Shown: positions 34,385 through 44,114, counted from the stretch's first letter. The stretch: DNA of 64,000 nt from Clostridium saccharobutylicum DSM 13864 (GCF_000473995.1 NC_022571.1:4247416-4311415), one strand, 5' to 3'. Notes: generated by a model from the sequence alone, not told the origin. Numbers and translations: made by a program.

Positions 34385-36673
34385 TTATTTTTCAACTACA
34401 AGTTTAAATTCTTCATCCTCAAGTTTTATAGAACAGTTTCCACCCTCGCTTAATTTACCAAACAAAATTTCATCAACTAATAGTGGTTTTATCTTAGAGC
34501 TTATTATTCTAGCAATCTCCCTAGCTCCAAATTCCTGTGATGTTCCTATTTTTGCTACATGACTAATACACTCATCATTAAAGTTAATTTTTATTTTCTT
34601 AGCCGCAAGCTTATTTTTAAAGTCATTTAATTGTTTTTTAGCAATATCTAATGCCATAGAATCATTCATACTGTTAAATACAACTATCTTGTCTAATCTG
34701 TTTCTAAATTCAGGACTAAAGAACTTCTTAACTTCTTCCATTATAGCTTCACCTTTAACTTCTCTATCACCAAAACCTATAAGTCTCTTACCTATATTTC
34801 TTGCACCAGCATTTGAAGTCATTATTATTATTGCATTTCTAAAATCAGCTTTTCTACCTTTATTATCTGTCAGAGTAGCATAATCCATTACTTGAAGTAG
34901 TACACTCAAAATATCTTGATGTGCTTTTTCAATTTCATCAAGCAATAATACACAGTGAGGTTTTTTTCTTATAGAATCTGTAAGTAATCCGCCCTCTTCA
35001 TATCCGACATATCCTGGAGGTGATCCTATAAGCTTTGAAGCTGCATGTTTTTCAGCATATTCACTCATATCAAATCTAATAAGTTCTATGCCCATCTTTT
35101 TAGCAAGACATCTTGCGATTTCAGTTTTACCAACTCCTGTAGGGCCAACAAATAGCATTGATGCTACTGGTTTATCTTCTTCATTCAATCCTGATCTAGA
35201 CATTTTTATGCATCTTACAACTTCTTCAATTGCATTATCCTGGTGGAATATATTTTCTTTTAAATCTGCTTCAAGATGTTTTAACGAACTTATTTCACTG
35301 CTTTCCACTGTTTGCTTTGGAATACTACATACCTTAGATATTATTTCTTCAATGATTTTTTCATCAACTATAATTTTCTCATCTAAATTTTCGTTATGCA
35401 TACGTGCATAAGCACCTGCTTCATCAATTATATCAACAGCTTTATCAGGTAAATATTTATCATTAATATATTTATCACTTAATTTTACTGCATCTGCAAT
35501 TGCTTCATCTGTATAACTTACATTATGATATTCTTCATAATTCCTCTTAAGTCCATTTAAGATTTGTATAGCTTCATTAATAGACGGTTCTTTCACATCT
35601 ATAGTTTGAAATCTCCTTGTTAATGCTTTATCTTTTTCAAAGAATTTTTTGTATTCTTCAAAAGTAGTTGCTCCAATAAATTTAATCTTTCCATCAGTTA
35701 AATATGGTTTTAACAAATTAGATGCATCTAATGCTCCACCATTCAACGATCCAGCACCAACTATGTTATGAATTTCATCAATATAAACTATAGGCTTGTG
35801 CTCTTTTCCTATTAAATCTAAAATCCTCTTTATTCTTTCCTCAAAGTCTCCTCTATATTTTGTACCAGCAATTACTGATCCAATATCTAGCGAAAACATA
35901 GAACTTCCCTTTAATTTCTCAGGAACTTTTCCTTCACTAATAAGCTTTGCTAGTCCTAAAGTAATCGCTGTTTTTCCAACACCTGATTCCCCTACATGGA
36001 TAGGATTATTTTTTATCCTTCTGCAAAGTATTTGAATACTTCTTTCTAGGATATCTTCTCGTCCTATTAAAGGATCACAATGTTCTTCTTTTGCTTTTTC
36101 TATCAGATTAACTGTGAATTTGTGTAAAAACGCATCTTCTTTTTTCTTTTTAGTCTTTTCTTCACTATTAATAGGTTCTGATGGAATCTCTTCTTCTTCA
36201 AGATCTTCATGAGTTTCTTCATCATACTCTGATATTTCTTCTTCATTACTCGTATCTGCTTCATGGCATAACAAATATAATAAATCTCTTCTATTAACCC
36301 CTTCTTGCTGCAAATAGTATAGAGCATAGCTATTCTCCAAGTTAAACATTGCAGAAAGTATATGATCTACTCCTATAGCTTCTTTTCCGCTGTATTTAAT
36401 CTGTTCATTAGCTGTTAAAATAACTCTCTGAAACTCTATACTCTCTTGTGGCTCACCATTTCTTGTTGTATTCACATATGTCTTTATATATGTTTTCAGA
36501 TTATATCGTAAATTTTCAATACTTCCACCACATTCCTTAATTGCATGTTCTACATTTTCATCAAATGTTGCTGCATATAGTAAATGCTCAGGTGTAATAT
36601 ATTCCGAATTCCTTTCCTTTGCCTCTTCATAAGCTTTAAGTAATATGTTGTTAACCTCATCTGTAATTTTCAT
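34385..36673 (-). CDS. clpA: ClpA, ATP-dependent Clp protease ATP-binding subunit
   Basis: A 762-residue Hsp100 unfoldase: Clp N-domain (residues 1-145), an acidic linker (EEEISEYDEETHEDLEEEE region), and two AAA+ domains with Walker A GESGVGKTA and GPTGVGKTE, Walker B VYIDEIHN and LLLDEIEKAH. The loop LIGFGDR before the C-terminal part is the IGF/IGL contact for ClpP. It feeds substrates into ClpP in the cytosol. It starts three bases after clpS, the adaptor, which together with the absence of the ClpC-type UvrB/C middle region supports ClpA. clpP is not in the window. Confidence 0.94.
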   Translation of the reverse strand: MKITDEVNNILLKAYEEAKERNSEYITPEHLLYAATFDENVEHAIKECGGSIENLRYNLKTYIKTYVNTTRNGEPQESIEFQRVILTANEQIKYSGKEAIGVDHILSAMFNLENSYALYYLQQEGVNRRDLLYLLCHEADTSNEEEISEYDEETHEDLEEEEIPSEPINSEEKTKKKKEDAFLHKFTVNLIEKAKEEHCDPLIGREDILERSIQILCRRIKNNPIHVGESGVGKTAITLGLAKLISEGKVPEKLKGSSMFSLDIGSVIAGTKYRGDFEERIKRILDLIGKEHKPIVYIDEIHNIVGAGSLNGGALDASNLLKPYLTDGKIKFIGATTFEEYKKFFEKDKALTRRFQTIDVKEPSINEAIQILNGLKRNYEEYHNVSYTDEAIADAVKLSDKYINDKYLPDKAVDIIDEAGAYARMHNENLDEKIIVDEKIIEEIISKVCSIPKQTVESSEISSLKHLEADLKENIFHQDNAIEEVVRCIKMSRSGLNEEDKPVASMLFVGPTGVGKTEIARCLAKKMGIELIRFDMSEYAEKHAASKLIGSPPGYVGYEEGGLLTDSIRKKPHCVLLLDEIEKAHQDILSVLLQVMDYATLTDNKGRKADFRNAIIIMTSNAGARNIGKRLIGFGDREVKGEAIMEEVKKFFSPEFRNRLDKIVVFNSMNDSMALDIAKKQLNDFKNKLAAKKIKINFNDECISHVAKIGTSQEFGAREIARIISSKIKPLLVDEILFGKLSEGGNCSIKLEDEEFKLVVEK

Positions 36674-36676
36674 ACT

Positions 36677-36976
36677 CTACACCTCCTCTACAGTAAGCTT
36701 AAATGGAAATCCTTGTTCCTTTGCTAAAGACATAGCATTAGCAACTTTTGTCATTGCTATATCATAGCTATAGATTCCAGCTATACCATTTCCTTTTTGA
36801 TGCACATCCAGCATTATTTTTTCTGCTTCTATTAAATTTTTATTAAATACTGATACTAATATATTAATAACAAATTCCATGGTAGTATAATCATCATTAT
36901 ACATAACCACTTTGTAATTTTTAGGTTTCTTTATCTTTACTTTATCTTTTTGCTTTGTTGCAATGTTAGTTTCCAT
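36677..36976 (-). CDS. clpS: ClpS, adaptor for N-degron substrates
   Basis: A 99-residue ClpS. YKVVMYNDDYTTMEFVINIL is the hallmark (NDD near residue 27), with MLDVHQKGNGIAGIYSYDIA and the C-terminal FKLTVEE. It binds N-terminal hydrophobic residues of substrates and delivers them to ClpA. It directly precedes clpA in the same operon. Confidence 0.96.
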   Translation of the reverse strand: METNIATKQKDKVKIKKPKNYKVVMYNDDYTTMEFVINILVSVFNKNLIEAEKIMLDVHQKGNGIAGIYSYDIAMTKVANAMSLAKEQGFPFKLTVEEV

Positions 36977-37083
36977 AATATATTACTTCATCACTCCTTG
37001 TACTTTAATATCGACTATATATATTATTTTAAATAGCTACATTTTATCACAATATTAAAATTCATACCAATGAATTTATGTTT

Positions 37084-37245
37084 AAAGCACATTCAAAAAA
37101 ATAACACTTCCATATATCAAACCCATTTTTCATCATGCTGCATTAGGAGATTTCTCTAATAGCCAGCTATGAAACAAATCCACTTCTTTGCTTGATGAAA
37201 AATAATCATAAAATTTTGGACTTGTTATTTTCTTTCATGTGTCTA
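37084..37245 (-). repeat. Family A repeat, full copy, inverted
   Basis: Reads AAAGCACATTCAAAAAAATAACACTTCC at one end and GACTTGTTATTTTCTTTCATG then TGTCTA at the other. The internal hairpin includes AATAGCCAGCTATGA. Its end TAGACACATG supplies the TAG stop of the neighbouring PLP-enzyme gene. Confidence 0.82.
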
Positions 37246-38685
37246 AACTAATTTTACTACACTTATTTCGTTATTTTCCACACCTATTATACTTCTTTTA
37301 TTTACAATATAATCCTTTATTATATCTATCGCTTCTTCTGATATAATTTCACCTGGACATATTAAAGGTATTCCTGGTGGATATGGAATTATTGATTCTT
37401 TTGCAATTTTATTTTTGCATTTATCAACTTCACACAATTCACTATCTAAACTAAACACTTCATGCGGCTCAAATTTCTTTTCTGGAATAGTATTATAATA
37501 TTTTGACCCTGAATCTCCAGCTATATTCTCTATATCTAAATCTAATATTGCTTTGTATATCTTATAAAAATCATCATCTGTATTAACAGGAGATAATATC
37601 AAAACAACACCTCTTGAAAAACTCATTTCTGCTTGTATTTTTTTACTTCTTAGATAATCAAGAAATTTATGTCCGCTATAACCTTCTGGCAATATTAATA
37701 CATATCTAGACAAATCAATATCATATTGTTCAAATTTATTATTTCTCTTATCCTTATATTGTTTATTTAAATCGAATTTATTTAATATATGAACCTTGCA
37801 TGTAGATTCCATTTTCTCTTTCCAAATTTCTGCTCTATCTATTAACTTTTCATAATTTTTATCACCGTAATTATCCAAATAATATCTAGCATAATCTAAT
37901 GATCCCATTATTAAATACGATGGTGATGTTGTCATAAAAGTTTTTAAATAAAATTCTAACATGCTATTTTCTTCATTACCTAAAAGGTATGACCCCTGTG
38001 TTAAAGCTGGTAAAGTTTTATGTGCACTTAAAACCACATAATCCCCTAAACTTGAAACTGATTTTGGCAATCTCTTATTTATTCCAAAATGAGCTCCATG
38101 AGCGCAATCAATAATTGTTTTTAATCCTTTTTTCTTTAAATCCAATATTATTTCTTCAATATCATATGTAATTCCAAAATAGTTTGGATAAGTTAATATA
38201 ATCCCTTTTACATTCTTACAACAGCTTAATGCTTTATATATATTTTCTCTATTAGGTGGAAGAAAAACTCCATTTTCGTTATCAATAATAGGCTCAATAT
38301 ACTTAACTTTTAATTTTCTTAAGATAAGTCCATTATAGATTGATTTATGACAATTTCTTTCAACTAAAATCTCATCCCCTTCATTAAAAGCTGAAAATAT
38401 CGCTGCCAAGTTTCCTGAAGAACTTCCATTAACTAAAAAATATGCTTTTTTAGCATTGTAAGTTTTAGCCAACAATTCTTGTGCTTCTTTTATAACACCT
38501 TCTGGACAATGTAGATTATCTAGGGGATCAACTTCTGTTATATCTAAAAAGCCTAATCTTTTAACAAACTCTTCTCCAATTTCATTTCCTAAAAATGCGC
38601 TTCCACATTTATTTCCTGGCATTGAAAGAAGTAAATTTTTTTCATCATGATATTTAAGTAATTCTTCTAACAATGGTAACTTCAA
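37243..38685 (-). CDS. Orn/Lys/Arg decarboxylase-family PLP enzyme
   Basis: A 480-residue enzyme of the prokaryotic ornithine/lysine/arginine decarboxylase fold (SpeA/YaaO type of Firmicutes). PLP lysine is in SAHKTLPALTQGSYL near residue 223, with FLVNGSSSGNLAAI and DCAHGAHFG. It lacks the N-terminal wing domain of the large enterobacterial enzymes, as is normal here. The substrate (arginine or lysine, towards polyamines or cadaverine) is not fixed by the sequence. Transcribed alone; stop TAG is the repeat terminus. Confidence 0.87.
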   Translation of the reverse strand: MKLPLLEELLKYHDEKNLLLSMPGNKCGSAFLGNEIGEEFVKRLGFLDITEVDPLDNLHCPEGVIKEAQELLAKTYNAKKAYFLVNGSSSGNLAAIFSAFNEGDEILVERNCHKSIYNGLILRKLKVKYIEPIIDNENGVFLPPNRENIYKALSCCKNVKGIILTYPNYFGITYDIEEIILDLKKKGLKTIIDCAHGAHFGINKRLPKSVSSLGDYVVLSAHKTLPALTQGSYLLGNEENSMLEFYLKTFMTTSPSYLIMGSLDYARYYLDNYGDKNYEKLIDRAEIWKEKMESTCKVHILNKFDLNKQYKDKRNNKFEQYDIDLSRYVLILPEGYSGHKFLDYLRSKKIQAEMSFSRGVVLILSPVNTDDDFYKIYKAILDLDIENIAGDSGSKYYNTIPEKKFEPHEVFSLDSELCEVDKCKNKIAKESIIPYPPGIPLICPGEIISEEAIDIIKDYIVNKRSIIGVENNEISVVKLV

Positions 38686-38734
38686 AAATACCTCTCCTAT
38701 CTAAAGTTTAGTTTATATAAACGAAATATACATA

Positions 38735-38936
38735 ACCAACTTGTAACTTAGATTTATGTAGCCACTCACGGAAATCATAGATATTTGTTTCATCGGACTT
38801 ATGAAATTTTTGATGGAACATACAATCTTAAAACCATCTATTAAAATTTTCAGTAACCGAAACAAATGCATGCTCCCTATTTCGGTTAACTATTACATAA
38901 CTCTAAACCCCAAGTTGTTTATCTACATCTTCTTTA
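38735..38936 (+). repeat. Family B repeat, rearranged copy (B7)
   Basis: Both flanks look like the gene-facing end: ACTTAGATTTATGTAGCCAC on the left and CATAACTCTAAACCCCAAG plus TTGTTTATCTAC on the right. The stem GGAAATCATAGATATTTGTTTC / GAAACAAATGCATGCTCCC is imperfect. Its right end forms the TAG stop of the aldolase gene. It appears to be a recombinant of two copies. Confidence 0.7.
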
Positions 38937-39945
38937 AATCTTCAATAAATTTTAAAACACTAGATTCATCAGTTGCCCATGATGTTACTAATCTAATCGC
39001 AGCATATTTTTCATCAATAACTCTTTCAATATTAAATGAATAATTTTCACTTAATTTCTTGATTATATCATTAGGCAAAATAGGAAATTGTTGATTTGTA
39101 GATGAATCTGTCAAAAATTCATATCCCTTTTCTTTCAAGGCATTTTTTAATAAAATAGCCATGTTATTAGCATGTTTTGCAAGTTCAAAGAATAAATCAT
39201 CTTTAAACAATTCTTCAAATTGAATTCCGAGCAATCTTCCTTTTGCAAGCAATCCCCCTTTTTGCTTTATAGAATATCTAAAATCTTCTTTTAAAGAATT
39301 ATTACATATAACAAGTGCCTCTCCAAAAAGAGCTCCATTTTTTGTTCCGCCAATATAAAAAGCATCTACTAAATTAGCTATATCACATAATGTCAAATCA
39401 TTTTCTTCTGATAAAAGTGCAGATCCTAAACGTGCACCATCTAAATATAAAAGTAAGTTATTTCTTTTACAACACTTATGTAACTCTTCTAATTCTAATT
39501 TTGTATATAAAGTTCCAAGCTCTGTAGAATTTGATATATATACTAACTTAGGTTGAACCATATGTTCATCCGTATGAGCATCTACAACCTTTTGAATTAA
39601 ATCAGATGTAAGTTTTCCATCATTAGTTTTCATAGTAATAACCTTGTGTCCTGTAGATTCAATAGCACCTGTTTCATGGCAATTGATATGAGACGTATCT
39701 GCTCCTATTGCTGCTTGATGTGGTCTTAAGAAAGCAGATATTGCAGTAAGATTCACTTGTGTTCCACCTACTAGCAAATGTATATCTACATCATCACGAT
39801 CAATTTTCCTTTTTAATAAGTCTATAGCTTTCTGAGTATAGCAGTCTGTGCTGTACCCTTCTGTCTGCTCTAAATTTGTTTCTACTAGCGCATTTAATAT
39901 TCTTGAATGCGCCCCTTCACTATAATCATTTCTAAAACTGTACAT
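38923..39945 (-). CDS. Low-specificity L-threonine aldolase-type lyase
   Basis: A 340-residue fold-type I PLP enzyme of the threonine aldolase / beta-eliminating lyase family, cleaving threonine (or allo-threonine) to glycine and acetaldehyde. YSFRNDYSEGAHSRIL at the start, HINCHETGAIE, LDGARLGSAL and the PLP lysine in YIGGTKNGALFGEA are characteristic. The start is the ATG at 39945 after GGAGG; the longer frame to 40068 lacks one. It is separated from the preceding gene by repeat sequence. Confidence 0.9.
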   Translation of the reverse strand: MYSFRNDYSEGAHSRILNALVETNLEQTEGYSTDCYTQKAIDLLKRKIDRDDVDIHLLVGGTQVNLTAISAFLRPHQAAIGADTSHINCHETGAIESTGHKVITMKTNDGKLTSDLIQKVVDAHTDEHMVQPKLVYISNSTELGTLYTKLELEELHKCCKRNNLLLYLDGARLGSALLSEENDLTLCDIANLVDAFYIGGTKNGALFGEALVICNNSLKEDFRYSIKQKGGLLAKGRLLGIQFEELFKDDLFFELAKHANNMAILLKNALKEKGYEFLTDSSTNQQFPILPNDIIKKLSENYSFNIERVIDEKYAAIRLVTSWATDESSVLKFIEDLKKM

Positions 39946-40198
39946 AATATAACCTCCACCTATGTTATTAATTTTTTTAAACATTAATCCATCTAACTCT
40001 AATAAAGAATACTTCATATAAATATCTAACATAGAACTTAAATTTATGTAATAACTAATCAAAATCAAATACTATTTTCAACTTGAATCTCTATAAGGCA
40101 GATGTAATTAGCTAAGATTTCACACTGAATAAAATCTTATAAATTCATACTTTTAACAATTATTTATAGTCATGAAATTTACTTTATTCCCATTCTAT

Positions 40199-40375
40199 AT
40201 AAATAAACAAACTACGGACTATATGTATGTTTTAAATGTATATCTAAACTAGAAATAGAGGTCATGCTTTTGTGTAGTGTTACCTCAAAATTTTCAGTAA
40301 CCGAAACAAAAGCATGACCTCTATTTCGGTTAGTTATCACATAACTTCAAATTCCAAGTTGTTTATCTACAACAC
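40199..40375 (+). repeat. Family B repeat, short stem copy (B8)
   Basis: AAATAAACAAACTACGG at the left terminus, then AGAAATAGAGGTCATGCTTT pairing perfectly with AAAGCATGACCTCTATTTC, and TAACTTCAAATTCCAAGTTG then TTTATCTAC at the right. The constant inner arms are missing. The upstream part, 40030-40100, has a degraded inverted flank. The right end lies 13 nt from the peptidase stop. Confidence 0.8.
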
Positions 40376-40382
40376 ATATATT

Positions 40383-41627
40383 TTATGAACACACTTCAAT
40401 TATTTGTATTGATAAATTTTTTAATACTTTTTTTCCAACTTCAAATATCATTTCCTCTGTCAATTCATCTAATCCATTAATTTCATCAATATATATTTTA
40501 TAGTCTCCAAACATAGAATCATATGTAGCTAACTCTTTTGCTAACACTATGCTTTGTTCTTCTCTAAACAATCTCTTTAATTTAAAACTTTTTATTAATT
40601 GTTCCATTTGCATTCTATCTATATGATACTGTGATAATTCCACTTTTCCTATGCATTCCTTAATTAAACTTATAGCTTTATCTACATTTTCCTTAGCTGT
40701 GTTAAAAGTTATCTTATATAATTTTATATAATTTTCATTTGCAATTTTAGTAATCACATCATATATAAGTCCATTCTCAGTCCTAAGTATATCATAAAGA
40801 AGTGAATTAACTCCTTCACCAAAATATTGATTGAAAATTCTAAGGCTTTTCATTTCTATACTAGTTAGGTTATCTATTGGACATATTATTTCAACCCTAC
40901 ATGTTTTGATGCCATTTCTTTTATTATTAAGTACTTCTACTTTGGGATATTCATATTCGATTTTCTTACAATTCAATTTATTGCTTCCATCATTTTTATC
41001 CAACTTTACTTTCCATTGACCAAAATACTTATTTATAATATATTTAACTTTTTCAAATTCTCTTGATGAAATTACCACAATAGAAGTATTTTGTGGGAAA
41101 TAATATTTATTATAAAATTTCTTTATATCACTTAATGTCATACTCTCTAAACTATTCTTAGTTCCTATAATTGGGTACTTTATTCTTCTACTATTAAAAC
41201 AATTAAAAAACAGTTTATCTTCACAATATTGCTCTAATTCTTCATCCCATTCTTCAAGTTCTTGTTTTATTACATCCATTTCTTCTTTAAAACCATCATC
41301 TCCAAAAGTAGGATTAATAATTATATCTGATAATAATTCTAAACCTTTTTCTAAATCTGGTCCAAGCAAGGTCCCATAATAAATCACATATGGATAATTT
41401 GTCATAGCATTGTTAAATCCAAAAACATTAGTTAAATCTTCATTTATTTGTTTCTCCGTTCTATTTCTAGTTCCCTTATACACCATATGTTCAGTTGCGT
41501 GAGCTACACCATACTTTTCATTTTCAACTCCTGCACCTGCATCTATTGATATGCAAATTGATGTAAGTTCTGAATCAGTATGCTTATATATTAATTTAAA
41601 ATTATTTTCAAAAATATATTCTTGCAA
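40383..41627 (-). CDS. M16 family (insulinase-type) metallopeptidase
   Basis: A 414-residue pitrilysin-family peptidase with the inverted zinc motif HATEH (H43, E46, H47) and a downstream Glu in the EMDVIKQELEEWDEE helix as third ligand. Two homologous half-domains fit the length; a C-terminal half without the motif follows, as in processing-peptidase-like bacterial proteins. It has no signal peptide, so a cytosolic role such as peptide processing is likely. ATG at 41627 behind GGGAGGG. It could process a peptide from the nearby SCIFF cluster, but this is only proximity. Confidence 0.88.
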   Translation of the reverse strand: MQEYIFENNFKLIYKHTDSELTSICISIDAGAGVENEKYGVAHATEHMVYKGTRNRTEKQINEDLTNVFGFNNAMTNYPYVIYYGTLLGPDLEKGLELLSDIIINPTFGDDGFKEEMDVIKQELEEWDEELEQYCEDKLFFNCFNSRRIKYPIIGTKNSLESMTLSDIKKFYNKYYFPQNTSIVVISSREFEKVKYIINKYFGQWKVKLDKNDGSNKLNCKKIEYEYPKVEVLNNKRNGIKTCRVEIICPIDNLTSIEMKSLRIFNQYFGEGVNSLLYDILRTENGLIYDVITKIANENYIKLYKITFNTAKENVDKAISLIKECIGKVELSQYHIDRMQMEQLIKSFKLKRLFREEQSIVLAKELATYDSMFGDYKIYIDEINGLDELTEEMIFEVGKKVLKNLSIQIIEVCS

Positions 41628-41696
41628 TTATTTTCCCTCCCTACAAATTTTATAATTTATTTATCTGTGATAGGCAACTCTTGATTGAATGTACCT

Positions 41697-41955
41697 TATA
41701 CATTGAAATATATATCATACTAGAAAGAACTGGTAGTCTTTTGTGCAGTATTGCATTGAGAATATGGTTGCAGGTATTTCTACAGTAGAAGTTGTTCCAT
41801 TTTAATTTGTCCAAATTTTACACTTGGACAAATTAAAATGGGTGCAACTCCTACTGTTAGAAATCCGCAGCCATATTCTCTAGCAATCAAGCAACAGACT
41901 ACCAGTTCTTTCGGTAAGCTTTTACATATATCTAAATTACAACTTGCCTATTTGT
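41697..41955 (+). repeat. Family B long-hairpin repeat (B9)
   Basis: Left arm ACTAGAAAGAACTGGTAGTC pairs with GACTACCAGTTCTTTCGG; constant inner arms AGTAGAAGTTGTTCC / GGTGCAACTCCTACT and a centre with AATTTGTCCAAATTTTACAC. The right end lies 11 nt from the scfB stop. A short A-type terminus (GAATGTACCTTA) sits at its left edge. Confidence 0.85.
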
Positions 41956-41961
41956 ATACAA

Positions 41962-43323
41962 CTATTTCTCTACAGCTTTTAATGCAATAGCACATTCAAT
42001 TCTCTTCTTTTGCATTTTACATCCAATTTCATATGGAATATTCATATCACCATTGAAATTAAAGTTATTTGCTTGGCATCCACCACTACAGTAGAATTTA
42101 GCCCAACATTCTCTACACTTAGGTTTATTATATATATGAGATTTTTTAAACTTCTTAGCAAGATCAGTATCATATGTATCATCATAAATGCTGCCTAACT
42201 TAAATTCTTCTTTTCCAACAAATTGATGACATGGGTATACTTCTCCTTGTGGAGTTATTGCTACATATTCAAATCCAGCACCACAGCCTGAAATTCTCTT
42301 ATAAACACATGGTCCACCTTGAAGATCTATATTAAAGTGATAGAATTTAAATTCATCATTTCCTTCTCTTTTTCTTGTTGCCATTTCTTCATATAACTTA
42401 TCATAGTTATCAAATATTGTATCAATATCACTTTCTCTAAGAGCAAGTGGATGTCCATCTTCTAAAACAACAGGCTCTATAGATAATTCCCTAAAACCTT
42501 CATTAACCATAGCCATCACATCTTGATAAAAATCAGTATTTTCTCTTGTGAAAGTCCCTCTTACATAGTAAGTCTTTCCTGGTGTTCTTCTCTTAATCAT
42601 TTCTTTAATATTAGGAACTATATCATCATAAGAACCACTCTTATCAGGTTTAATTCTAACATTATCATTAACTTCTTTTCTACCATCTAAAGAAAGAATT
42701 ATATTTCCCATTTCTTTATCCATATAATCCATCATTTCAGGAGTTAAAAGGGTAGCATTAGTAGTCATAGTAAATCTAATTCTCTTACCCCATTTTTCTT
42801 CATTATCTCTTGCATACGCAATTATTTCTTTTATAGTATCCATGATTAAAGTTGGTTCTCCACCAAATAAATCAATTTCTATATTTTTTCTTGGACCACT
42901 TCTCTTAATTACGTAATCAATAGCTTTTTTAGCAGTATCAGCACTCATGACACCACCATGTCCATGATATTCACCTTCATCTGCGAAGCAATATTTACAT
43001 CTTAAGTTACATCCATGAATTACATTTAAACAAATAGCCTTTATATAATCTCTATCTTCCATAGAACTATGAGCTATATCTTCATATTGATCTTCTGAAT
43101 ATAGAATTCCATCCTCAGCTAATTCTTGAATTTCATCATAAGCTTCTGAAAGTTCTTCTTCATCATACTTGCCTTTAAGACTTTCCAATATTTCTTTTTT
43201 ATTTCTTAATTTATCATCATCTAATATGTCATAGACTAATTCGTCTACTACATGAACTGCACCAGTATTTACATCTAAAACAAAATAATTTTCGCCTTGT
43301 TTGAATTTATGTATCAAAGCCAA
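41962..43323 (-). CDS. scfB: SCIFF maturase, radical SAM thioether-forming enzyme
   Basis: A 453-residue radical SAM protein with a peptide-recognition N-domain (residues about 1-90), the AdoMet cluster motif CNLRCKYC near residue 105 in NVIHGCNLRCKYCFADEGE, and a SPASM domain with Cys-rich auxiliary cluster motifs (CGAGFEYVAITPQGEVYPCH, KCRECWAKFYCSGGCQANN). It installs Cys-to-Thr thioether bonds in SCIFF. GAGGAAT precedes the ATG. It starts 60 bases after the peptide gene on the same strand, which together make the class-typical pair found almost throughout Clostridia. Confidence 0.96.
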   Translation of the reverse strand: MALIHKFKQGENYFVLDVNTGAVHVVDELVYDILDDDKLRNKKEILESLKGKYDEEELSEAYDEIQELAEDGILYSEDQYEDIAHSSMEDRDYIKAICLNVIHGCNLRCKYCFADEGEYHGHGGVMSADTAKKAIDYVIKRSGPRKNIEIDLFGGEPTLIMDTIKEIIAYARDNEEKWGKRIRFTMTTNATLLTPEMMDYMDKEMGNIILSLDGRKEVNDNVRIKPDKSGSYDDIVPNIKEMIKRRTPGKTYYVRGTFTRENTDFYQDVMAMVNEGFRELSIEPVVLEDGHPLALRESDIDTIFDNYDKLYEEMATRKREGNDEFKFYHFNIDLQGGPCVYKRISGCGAGFEYVAITPQGEVYPCHQFVGKEEFKLGSIYDDTYDTDLAKKFKKSHIYNKPKCRECWAKFYCSGGCQANNFNFNGDMNIPYEIGCKMQKKRIECAIALKAVEK

Positions 43324-43381
43324 TTTAAATTCCTCCTAATATACAAAGTAAGCAGCAACTATATAGTTACTGCTCGAAAAA

Positions 43382-43519
43382 TTAGTTTTCGCACTCTAAG
43401 TTTGCAACTGTACAAGATGTTTTACAAGCTGATTGACATGAGTTTGCACATTCCTTACATCCTGGTTTACATAAACTATTCTTAATATTTGGTTTGTTTA
43501 TAGTTTTTATGTGTTTCAT
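43382..43519 (-). CDS. scfA: SCIFF precursor peptide (six cysteines in forty-five residues)
   Basis: A 45-residue peptide not covered by ordinary ORF size filters: MKHIKTINKPNIKNSLCKPG, CKECANSCQSACKTSCTVAN, LECEN. The family block CxxCxxxCxxxCxxxCxxxxxxC is perfect. Its ATG lies after GGAGGG and it precedes scfB. There is one extra cysteine (C17) before the block, making seven. The peptide becomes a thioether-crosslinked RiPP of unknown biological role. Confidence 0.95.
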   Translation of the reverse strand: MKHIKTINKPNIKNSLCKPGCKECANSCQSACKTSCTVANLECEN

Positions 43520-44010
43520 TACAAAAACCCTCCATTTTTAAATATACTAGATAATTATAGCATAATATCCATCACTATTAAAGAATTAGTGCTATCTCTT
43601 TTTATCAAATATAGACACAAATTATTCATTTTTATAAATAAACCATACAAAAATAAATACTTGCTAAATAGTACTAAAAATAGCTGCACATATGTGTATC
43701 TAAATTTTTCATACTATAAAACAAGTATTTATTATACTCTTATAAATCTTTCCCTAATATTAACATACCTATATTATTGTGTAGTTAGAATTACAATTAA
43801 TTGAATTAATTATAAATGTGTAATCTGAATTATATTAATTTCAAATATCTGTTTTTAATCTTTAAGCATATATAATACTATAAATATGTCATAACCACAG
43901 TTGATTTAATATTATTTACCCCTTAGGCTTTTAATTAACACCTATGCGTAAATTATATCTACATTTCTTCTATTTGTATATTATACTAAAGTATACTTTT
44001 TAATAACATA
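43520..44010. other. AT-rich region upstream of the SCIFF genes
   Basis: Contains the promoter of the SCIFF pair, with no clear -35/-10. An imperfect inverted pair TAAATACTTG / CAAGTATTTA (about 43656-43735) is present. The rest is AT-rich and carries no coding potential or recognised RNA. Confidence 0.4.
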
Positions 44011-44098
44011 GAGCATATTTTTAAAAATAACTAATCCATCTGCCAAGCCCATTTTTCATAATGACACTTTAGACTTGTTATTTTCTTTCATGTGCCTA
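44010..44098 (-). repeat. Family A repeat, internally deleted copy
   Basis: Left part AGAGCATATTTTTAAAAATAACTAATCC and right part GACTTGTTATTTTCTTTCATG then TGCCTA are joined after loss of the internal hairpin. Length 89 bp. It lies just downstream of the LuxR-type gene, 17 nt from its stop. Confidence 0.75.
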
Positions 44099-44114
44099 AA
44101 AGAAACTAATAGAA

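Noticed and set aside
43650..43740. Possible RNA gene from TAAATACTTG / CAAGTATTTA pairing
   Set aside because: Stem only about 10 bp around a 60-nt AT-rich loop, no other support.
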